Below, in pieces: positions 16,138 to 22,857 of a DNA stretch of 42,171 bases. Below the pieces are notes generated by a model. That model saw only the letters and a list, made by a program, of their open reading frames with translations. It did no database searches and had not been told where the DNA came from. Location: positions 1-42,171 of IMG/VR virus record IMGVR_UViG_3300021440_000054. One strand, 5' to 3'. Position numbers and translations under genes: made by a program. Each line of letters begins with the position of its first letter. Position 1 is the stretch's first letter. Origin of the DNA: a virus.

Positions 16138-16785
16138 ATGTACGCATTCCTGGGCAGCATCGCTGGCAAGATCGGCCTAGGACTCCTGGCCGCTATTGCG
16201 GTGGGTGGAGCCCTCTACGCCTACAACGCACGGCAGCAATCTATCGGGGAGAACCGCGTTGAGGCCCGTCATGCTGAAGCGGTCCAGGCGCAGACCGAGC
16301 ACGTGAAGATCGTCGATATGACACTTGATGACCAGCGGTTGCAAGCTGTCGAGAAAGCCAGTGCTGAGAAGGACAAATTCAACGCCAAACTCGTTGAGTC
16401 GAACCGTGCCTATGTGGCTGCGAACGCGAAACTCAAAGCGGCGCTGGCGGCACAGGCGCACGTCCAAGAGGTACCTAATGAGACTGAAATTATCCCTGTT
16501 CTCTGTGTGGTCCCTGATCGGTTGCTTGATCGTGTGGATGAGCTTGGCCGGATGCTCAACCACCTATCCAACAGTCGTGTGCCCGGAGATACCGGAACCG
16601 CCGGCCAGCCTGAAGCCGAAGGTGCTGGACCCGTTGCCTGCGATACGCTCGTCCAGCGCATCGAAGTCCTCACTTCCCGACTTGGTAACGCCATGATTGA
16701 ACATGGAGAGTTGTGGGACTATTCGATGAAGCAATATGAAACCTATGCCGCATTTAAGAAGGGGGTGAACCGTGAAGCCAAGTAG
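16138..16785 (+). CDS. Rz: Inner-membrane spanin (Rz-like)
   Basis: 215 aa: an N-terminal membrane anchor (KIGLGLLAAIAVGGALYAYN), then a long periplasmic coiled coil (residues about 30-110, AEKDKFNAKLVESNRAYVAA) and a second helical part. This topology, its place after lysozyme and holin, and the Rz1 gene embedded in another frame identify it as the i-spanin. It fuses the inner and outer membranes with Rz1 at the end of lysis. The start codon has GGAGGTAGAGC upstream. Confidence 0.88.
   Translation: MYAFLGSIAGKIGLGLLAAIAVGGALYAYNARQQSIGENRVEARHAEAVQAQTEHVKIVDMTLDDQRLQAVEKASAEKDKFNAKLVESNRAYVAANAKLKAALAAQAHVQEVPNETEIIPVLCVVPDRLLDRVDELGRMLNHLSNSRVPGDTGTAGQPEAEGAGPVACDTLVQRIEVLTSRLGNAMIEHGELWDYSMKQYETYAAFKKGVNREAK
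16478..16696 (+). CDS. Rz1: Outer-membrane lipoprotein spanin (Rz1-like), embedded in Rz
   Basis: 72 aa, entirely inside the Rz gene in another frame, with AAGAGG at 16466-16471 as ribosome binding site. It has a lipoprotein signal (SLIGCLIVWMSLAGC, lipid Cys26) and a short Pro-rich mature part (VVCPEIPEPPASLKP), the classic Rz1 layout. The frame is open upstream to 16325, but ATG 16478 is the start that gives the lipobox at the right distance. Confidence 0.88.
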   Translation: MRLKLSLFSVWSLIGCLIVWMSLAGCSTTYPTVVCPEIPEPPASLKPKVLDPLPAIRSSSASKSSLPDLVTP

Positions 16786-17203
16786 GCCCTGGCAGGACTG
16801 GCTCAGTATCGATTTGGCCTTGCTGGTCATCGTCGTGCTGGGCATGATTGGTCTATTTATTATGGCGGCGTTTCTACCGTTGCGTTCCCATGCCTCGGCC
16901 TGCCTGTCCATCGATGTCCCGCCTGGAGCAGTGGTCAATCAGCCAGACGGCGATACCTTCCACGTCTTCGCGTTTCAGCCTGGAGGTGTGGTCAAGATCA
17001 GGGTCGAAGGGGTGGATACGCCGGAGCGGCATGAGCCGAAATGGGCGGAAGCCAAGGCGTTTACGAGGGCTTGGTTAGCGAAGGGACCGTTCAAGGTGAG
17101 CACCTGCGGGAAGCCTACCATTGATAGAATTGTGGGAACGGTGGAGCGTGACGGAGAAACGCTGGCGCAGGCCCTCAAGGGCGCTCAGCTTGTAAAGGAG
17201 TAG
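16772..17203 (+). CDS. Membrane-anchored staphylococcal-nuclease-like protein
   Basis: 143 aa from a GTG start overlapping the Rz end. Residues about 14-38 are a membrane segment (LALLVIVVLGMIGLFIMAAF). The rest is a compact SNase fold: DGDT (59-62), KIRVEGVDTPE with Arg77, Asp82, Thr83 and Glu85 at the positions of the calcium and catalytic residues, AFTRAWL, and DRIVGTVERDG...LAQAL. All key residues appear present. It would act on the periplasmic side. Possible roles are degrading DNA at the envelope or late host DNA damage; the role is not known. Confidence 0.82.
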   Translation: MKPSRPWQDWLSIDLALLVIVVLGMIGLFIMAAFLPLRSHASACLSIDVPPGAVVNQPDGDTFHVFAFQPGGVVKIRVEGVDTPERHEPKWAEAKAFTRAWLAKGPFKVSTCGKPTIDRIVGTVERDGETLAQALKGAQLVKE

Positions 17204-17205
17204 CC

Positions 17206-17862
17206 ATGCCTATCTCTGATGATGACTCTGGTTCTGGAATAGCTGAAAGCGTTACCAGTGAAACTGACCTCTTCAACGATGCGCTAGGTATGATCGGACA
17301 AACACCGATCCGCATGGCTGGAGATGGCAGCGTAGCCAGTAACCGATGCGCCACGTTTTACACGCCTCTCCGCAAAGGGTTGCTTCGGTCGCATCGCTGG
17401 AATTTCGCTGAACGGCGTGTCGAGCTCGCGCAGCTCTCCACGGCTCCAGTCTTCGGCTATACCTACGCCTATCAACTCCCAGCCCAGTGCTTGCGCGTCT
17501 GGGAATACAACGGCGCAGGAGTACAAACGACTGGGTATATCGACTACTACGGCCTCGGCAATCGCTATCAGCCTATGTTCAAGATCGAAGGGCGCTCCCT
17601 CGTCTCGTATGATGCGCAAGCGTTCATCGTGTATTCGGAAGATGTGAACAACCCGTCCTTGTGGGATGCGCTCTTTTATCAGGTGGTGGTCACCTGGCTG
17701 GCATCCAAGCTGGCGGCCTCTATCCCGAAGAATGATACCAAGGCCGATATGCTCATGAAGCAGGCCGTCACTGTCTTGCTGCCGATGGCACTGGCGGCAG
17801 ATGGGCAGGAGGGATCAACGGAACCGTTTCAGGCCGATACGTTGACGTGGGGGCGGCGCTAG
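17206..17862 (+). CDS. Tail adaptor protein (T7 gp11-like)
   Basis: 218 aa. The family pattern is clear: TDLFNDALGMIGQTPI ... CATFYTPLRKGLLRSHRWNF ... YTYAYQLPAQCLRVWEY, then a C-terminal helix DALFYQVVVTWLASKLAASI. Tail tubular protein A forms the ring between portal and nozzle. It is followed by the nozzle gene with a 1-nt overlap, as in T7 (genes 11-12). Confidence 0.93.
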   Translation: MPISDDDSGSGIAESVTSETDLFNDALGMIGQTPIRMAGDGSVASNRCATFYTPLRKGLLRSHRWNFAERRVELAQLSTAPVFGYTYAYQLPAQCLRVWEYNGAGVQTTGYIDYYGLGNRYQPMFKIEGRSLVSYDAQAFIVYSEDVNNPSLWDALFYQVVVTWLASKLAASIPKNDTKADMLMKQAVTVLLPMALAADGQEGSTEPFQADTLTWGRR

Positions 17863-20300
17863 TGGGCAAGACTCGGCAACTCATGACGAATTGGAGTAAG
17901 GGTGAACTCTCGCCCCTGCTTGAGGGGCATTCCGATCTCGCGGCCTACTTCGAGGGTGGCAGCACGATTGAGAATTGGTTACTCATGAGACAGGGAGGCG
18001 TGACGCGGTGGCCTGGCTCGCGCATGGTCGCAGAGGCGAAGTACGCCGACTCGGATACCATCATCTGGCCGTTCGAGTTCAGCGTGGATGATGCCTACAT
18101 TTTAGAGGTCGGACATTTGTATATCCGGGTCTTCCGCGACAAATCTCAAGTGCTCCTGAGCGGTGCGCCGTATGAAATCGCCACCCCGTTCGAGGCTCAA
18201 GATATTCGCACGATTCACATGACGCAATCTGGCGATGTCCTGTTTACATTCCATAGCCTCTACGCACCACGGAAACTCTCCAGGGTCTCCGACACCGGCT
18301 GGACGCTCTCCCTGCACCGTCCTGAACCGTCCCCATCGTTTGAGGCTGATGCCAATATCGGGTTTTCGATTGGGGTGAGTGCCAATACCGGGACTGGTAT
18401 CCCGTTCCGGGTGGCAGGGTCGTCGCTGTTGGCGGCTGATGTCGGGAGGCAAATCATTATCGGGGCAGGTCGAGCCCTCATTACCACCTACAGCGACACG
18501 TCAACAGGTCTCTGCACGGTGCTGGACCCATTCAGTCAGACGATTAGAAATCCTGTGAACACGCTCGACACGGTTGCCGCCGTGCTCACGTCAGTCGCGC
18601 ATAACCTGACCGTTGGAGATTACGTGCATTTGACCAGCGGAGCACAGAACGGACAAATGCGGATTGTCACGTCTCTGATCGATGCCGATAACGTCAACAT
18701 CGATGCCGCGTTCGGGGCGAACCAGGCCGGGACGACCTTTGACGTGATTAGCCCGACTGCTGCTGGGAGTTGGGGGTTGCGCCTGTCTCCGCAGGCCACG
18801 CTCGACCCAGACCGTAAAGAGCCGGTTGGCTGTACGGTCGTGGTGACGGCTGGCGCGGCGGCATTTCGAGCCAGCGATATTGGCAAGCTCATCACCATCT
18901 ACGGTGGCGTGATTGAACTGACGATCTGGAATTCCACGACCGTCATGACTGGGGTGATTCGGTCGGTGTTGGGGGATGCGGTTGACTCGAACCCCGCAAC
19001 CGCCCCGGTGGGGGCGTGGAAATTGGAAACCCCATCATGGAGTGCAGAGAACGGCTGGCCGCGCACCGGGGATTTCTTTCAGGGGCGGCTCTGCCCGGCC
19101 TCGACCGACGCCGAGAAAACGACATTTTGGGAGTCGGCGTCCGACAACTACGGAAACTTTGCTATCGGCGTCTCAGATGCAGACGCGGTGAGCGAAACGA
19201 TTGCCTCGCGCAAAGTCAATCAGATTGAATGGATTGCAGAAAATAATAAGCGGTTAGCGATTGGGACCACGGGTGCTGAACTGCTAGCCAGTGGCAGCGG
19301 GACTGATTACGCGCTCATCACTGGCACGAATCCCCCATTCATTGATCGTGTATCCAATATCGGGGTTGCTCCAATTCAACCCGTGCAAGCCAACCTTCGT
19401 ACCTTGCTGTATATCGATAGAAGCCGAAGGAAAGTCTTTAGCTTGGGATATAGTTCCGAAGCAGATGGCGACTCGTCTACGGAATTGACGCTCGGGGCTG
19501 AGCATATCACGACCAGCTTGGTGAGGGTGGGGCCAATCGGGTATCAAGCCCGTCTCGACCCTCGGCTGTACTTCGTGCGGGAAGACGGGCAACTGGTTGG
19601 ATTGACCCATTTCCCAGAACAGAAAGTCACCGGAGCCACGCGCCGCACCACGCAAGGCACGTTTGAGCATTGCGTTGTCAGCCCCTCACCATCTGGCGGG
19701 AATGATCGGGTCTGGGTGGTGGTCAAGCGGACCATTAACGGAGTCGCGAAGAAGTTTATTGAGATGTTTGAGCCTGAGCATGAAGGGCTGACGGGCCGAC
19801 CCTGGGCTTCACTGCAAACTGATTGCGCGGTGGTGGTGTCCGGTGTTGCCGGCACGACGGTCTCCGTGTCCCACCTCACCAACATGGAAGTAGATGTCAT
19901 CAAAAACGGGGTCTATCTGGGGCCCCACCAAGTAGTCGGAACCACCCTGACTGTACAGGAGGACTTAGTGGAGTCCGATGTTTTAGAAATCGGACTGCAC
20001 TACGATTCATCCTGTGTTAGCATGCGCCCAGCCGTCAAGGGCGGGATCATCGAGGGACTGCCACGTTCTTGGGTCTCGCTCTTTGCGAGAGTGCATGACA
20101 GCAAGGGCGGGAAGGGCAACGGCGAGAGCTTCGAGTATCCGACGGACAACGTCGTGAACGGCTCACTCTATACCGGAGATCTGCGAATTACTGGGACCGG
20201 CTACAGTACCGACGAACGTTTTACCATCCTGCAAGATGAGCCGTACCCGATGACGCTCCTGTGCGCCTTTGGTACGCTGGACATTGGCGAACATGACTAG
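17862..20300 (+). CDS. Tail nozzle protein (T7 gp12-like)
   Basis: 812 aa from GTG 17862, which overlaps the adaptor stop; the G-rich GGGGGCGG at 17849-17856 may serve as ribosome binding site. An in-frame GTG at 17847 would lengthen it by five residues. The N-terminus NWSKGELSPLLEGHSDLAAY ... GGSTIENWLLMRQGGVTRWP is diagnostic for tail tubular protein B. Six copies form the nozzle through which DNA and the ejection proteins pass. The length fits the family. Confidence 0.93.
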   Translation: MGKTRQLMTNWSKGELSPLLEGHSDLAAYFEGGSTIENWLLMRQGGVTRWPGSRMVAEAKYADSDTIIWPFEFSVDDAYILEVGHLYIRVFRDKSQVLLSGAPYEIATPFEAQDIRTIHMTQSGDVLFTFHSLYAPRKLSRVSDTGWTLSLHRPEPSPSFEADANIGFSIGVSANTGTGIPFRVAGSSLLAADVGRQIIIGAGRALITTYSDTSTGLCTVLDPFSQTIRNPVNTLDTVAAVLTSVAHNLTVGDYVHLTSGAQNGQMRIVTSLIDADNVNIDAAFGANQAGTTFDVISPTAAGSWGLRLSPQATLDPDRKEPVGCTVVVTAGAAAFRASDIGKLITIYGGVIELTIWNSTTVMTGVIRSVLGDAVDSNPATAPVGAWKLETPSWSAENGWPRTGDFFQGRLCPASTDAEKTTFWESASDNYGNFAIGVSDADAVSETIASRKVNQIEWIAENNKRLAIGTTGAELLASGSGTDYALITGTNPPFIDRVSNIGVAPIQPVQANLRTLLYIDRSRRKVFSLGYSSEADGDSSTELTLGAEHITTSLVRVGPIGYQARLDPRLYFVREDGQLVGLTHFPEQKVTGATRRTTQGTFEHCVVSPSPSGGNDRVWVVVKRTINGVAKKFIEMFEPEHEGLTGRPWASLQTDCAVVVSGVAGTTVSVSHLTNMEVDVIKNGVYLGPHQVVGTTLTVQEDLVESDVLEIGLHYDSSCVSMRPAVKGGIIEGLPRSWVSLFARVHDSKGGKGNGESFEYPTDNVVNGSLYTGDLRITGTGYSTDERFTILQDEPYPMTLLCAFGTLDIGEHD

Positions 20301-20730
20301 TCCTACGATCAGAACCTTTCATGCCCACGATGCGGCCAATATCTGCAACCGCGATGGAGACCAAGTGACAGCTTCTCTCATTATCGACCAGGCCACGAAA
20401 GGGCCAGCCTTCACGGCTGAAATAGATGGGGTGATCCTGGGGTGTGGTGGGGTGGTGGTGCTGTGGCCGGGGATGGGCGCATGTTGGATGCGGCTGGCCG
20501 ATGAGATCGGGACGCATGGACTCTGGCTCTGCAGGGTGACGATGGAGTTTTTAGATAGAGTGACGCGGGATCTCAACTTGCACCGGCTGGAAGCGATGGC
20601 CCTGCATGAGTCAATCAGAAACCAGAAGTGGCTAGAGTTGTGTGGATTCATGAAGGAAGAGAACGGGATAGCCCGGGCGTACTTACCTGACCAGCGGTCT
20701 ATGGTGCGTTACGAGAGAGTGAGGGTCTGA
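20293..20730 (+). CDS. GNAT-like protein at the T7 gp13 position
   Basis: 145 aa from ATG 20293, overlapping the nozzle stop. Beta-alpha pattern typical of N-acetyltransferase folds: GPAFTAEIDGVILGCGGVVV, then helix LADEIGTHGLWLCRVTMEFL, and NLHRLEAMALHESIRNQKWL..CGFMKEE near the C-terminus. T7-like phages often carry such a GNAT-fold protein between gp12 and gp14. It is needed for assembly but may not be an active acetyltransferase. Confidence 0.75.
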   Translation: MTSPTIRTFHAHDAANICNRDGDQVTASLIIDQATKGPAFTAEIDGVILGCGGVVVLWPGMGACWMRLADEIGTHGLWLCRVTMEFLDRVTRDLNLHRLEAMALHESIRNQKWLELCGFMKEENGIARAYLPDQRSMVRYERVRV

Positions 20731-20731
20731 C

Positions 20732-21154
20732 ATGGAGGCAATTGGTTTGGCAGGAATGGGCGCACAACTCGCCGGGACGGCGGTAGGCACCGTGGGCAAT
20801 GTGATGGCCGCCGACACCAACGCGAAGGTGCTCGACGCCCAAGCGAGAGGGATCGAGCAGGACACGAACTTTCAGCTCAGGCAGTTTGGGAGGGAGGCCA
20901 AGCTCAAGGCCGGGTCGAATGTCGCCACGACGGCAGCAGCCGGGATTGATACCACGCGGGGATCGTCCCTATTTGCGGAACTGGACTTTGCGAAACAGGC
21001 AGCGCTTGAGTCTGAATCCATCCGGCGTAGTGGCAAGATGGCCGCTGATTCTAAGCGCTTCCAAAGTCGCCTCACGAAGCAACAAATTCCGTTCGATATT
21101 ATGAACGGGGTCACGCAAGGGGCGAGTATCTTGACAAAGCTAGCAGGTAAATAA
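20732..21154 (+). CDS. Internal virion protein, gp14-like
   Basis: 140 aa. A hydrophobic, Gly/Ala-rich N-terminal segment (GLAGMGAQLAGTAVGTVGNV) is followed by an Ala-rich helical body with AAAGIDTTRGSSLFAELDFA. This matches small ejection proteins in the gp14 position, which insert into the outer membrane at infection. The order gp13-14-15-16 is kept here. The stop overlaps the next start. Confidence 0.78.
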   Translation: MEAIGLAGMGAQLAGTAVGTVGNVMAADTNAKVLDAQARGIEQDTNFQLRQFGREAKLKAGSNVATTAAAGIDTTRGSSLFAELDFAKQAALESESIRRSGKMAADSKRFQSRLTKQQIPFDIMNGVTQGASILTKLAGK

Positions 21155-22857
21155 TGCCAAAGATTGACGTTTTTACCGCACAGGGCAGAACCGGGAACAT
21201 TGAGGCCCAGGCGTCTCCTGATTCGTTTGGTGGACAAATGGGCGAAGGGTTACAGCGATTCGGCCAAGCCCTAGAGTCTGTCAGCGATAAGCTCCAGCAC
21301 CAGAAGGATGATATCGACCTAGCGGATCGGGCCGCCTATTTTGAACAGCAGGCAGCGGAGCACTACCAGAAGATCTTGACCGATGACACTCTACAAGGAG
21401 CTACCGTACAAGACACCATGCGGCTCAGGTCGAATGCGTTCAAGAAGTTCGCCCGCGAACATATGGACGGGCAGGGCACGACGCAGATCCGCGATACACT
21501 CGACGAAAACGGCGCAGAGATTCAGAAGGAAATCCCCCCTGCATCCGGTGCGGTGCAGATAGCGATGCAAAAGTACATCGCACACCACCTCGGACAAGCT
21601 ACCGTGAACCTCCAAGCCGACGTGTTAAAGCGTGAGGCGAACCGGCAAGCAAACGATATGGAGCAGCTTAGCCAGAAGTACGCTGACATTGCGGTGCGTG
21701 AGCCGTGGAATGAAACGAAGAATCTTGGCGTAATGCAACAGACGTTTGCACGAGCCAGAGAGGCCGGGGTGATTTCTCGTGAGGTTATCGACAAGCAGGA
21801 GGCCGCAGCCTTTGACCGATTCTATACACAGATGGCCTCTGTCTCGCCGGAACGGATGCTTCGCATTCAGGCTGATATACTGTCCGGTGGCGAACCGCCG
21901 AGGATGATGGATCAGTCGAAGGTGATGCAGTACGGCAACCTCGCCATCGCTCGGATCAATGCGAAGGATAGGGCGAATCAGGCGGATATTAAGGACCTAC
22001 AAGACAAGAACCACGCGAACTTTGTCGCGCAGGCGATTCGCGGCGGGATGGACCGTGGTACCTTGGCGGACGTGGTAGAGCGGCGGGGCATTGACCCAGA
22101 CAAGGCGACGGCTCTCGTGAACCTCAACGACAAGATCAAAGAGAAGCAGCGGGAAGAGCACTTCATTGACGGGCGCACGCCACAGATCGAGACGCGACTG
22201 CATGCGATGAAGTTCGACCCGAAGACAACCCCGGCCAAGGTCGAAGCCTATCGGCAAACGATCTTTGACGCTCGCATGAAAGACCAGATTTCACAGCGAG
22301 ACTTTGAACACCTCATGTCTACGTGGCAAGGGGTCAATGAACATATCCATCAAGAAGACAAGACCGGCAAGAATATCGCCGTGACGAATGCAAGATCCTG
22401 GATGGAAACAACGCTGCAAGTCACTGGTGTCATGGGGTTTGACTCCCTCAGCAGTCAAGCAAAATCCGCTGCGATCTTGGACTACTACCGTCAGCTAGAA
22501 CAAGACCCGAAAGCAAACCCGCTGGATATTGCCGAGAAGGTGTCGAAGCGGTACAAGCCGATCATTGAGGAGCGAATTAAGTTGTCCGATGAGGATCAGA
22601 GACGCCTGAATACCGCAATAATGGATGGGATGGCAAACCGAGGGGCGATTAGCAAGGCCGCCCTACAGGAGTGGAAGGAGGCGGATCAGCAGAAGATAGG
22701 GAAGAGTATTGTTGACCGGGCCATAGCGGACTATGTACCGCCGAGTGAGCCAACCTGGTTCGATACCATCATGGAGAAGGTCGATAAAGCGTTAGGCACT
22801 GAACCAAAGAAGGACGCCGCACCTAAACCAGACGCCAGACTGAAGATGAGGAAATAA
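21154..22857 (+). CDS. Internal virion/ejection protein, gp15-like
   Basis: 567 aa, almost wholly helical and charged, with no membrane segment. It starts with a short extended region (PKIDVFTAQGRTGNIEAQAS) and continues with long helices (LADRAAYFEQQAAEHYQKIL). Position between the gp14-like and large internal proteins, length and helical content agree with ejection proteins that form the periplasmic tunnel. The C-terminus is Lys/Pro-rich. Confidence 0.75.
   Translation: MPKIDVFTAQGRTGNIEAQASPDSFGGQMGEGLQRFGQALESVSDKLQHQKDDIDLADRAAYFEQQAAEHYQKILTDDTLQGATVQDTMRLRSNAFKKFAREHMDGQGTTQIRDTLDENGAEIQKEIPPASGAVQIAMQKYIAHHLGQATVNLQADVLKREANRQANDMEQLSQKYADIAVREPWNETKNLGVMQQTFARAREAGVISREVIDKQEAAAFDRFYTQMASVSPERMLRIQADILSGGEPPRMMDQSKVMQYGNLAIARINAKDRANQADIKDLQDKNHANFVAQAIRGGMDRGTLADVVERRGIDPDKATALVNLNDKIKEKQREEHFIDGRTPQIETRLHAMKFDPKTTPAKVEAYRQTIFDARMKDQISQRDFEHLMSTWQGVNEHIHQEDKTGKNIAVTNARSWMETTLQVTGVMGFDSLSSQAKSAAILDYYRQLEQDPKANPLDIAEKVSKRYKPIIEERIKLSDEDQRRLNTAIMDGMANRGAISKAALQEWKEADQQKIGKSIVDRAIADYVPPSEPTWFDTIMEKVDKALGTEPKKDAAPKPDARLKMRK

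Noticed and set aside
16325-16477. Upstream extension of the embedded Rz1 frame
   Set aside because: This part is Arg-rich and lacks a ribosome binding site; the lipoprotein signal and spacing place the true start at 16478.
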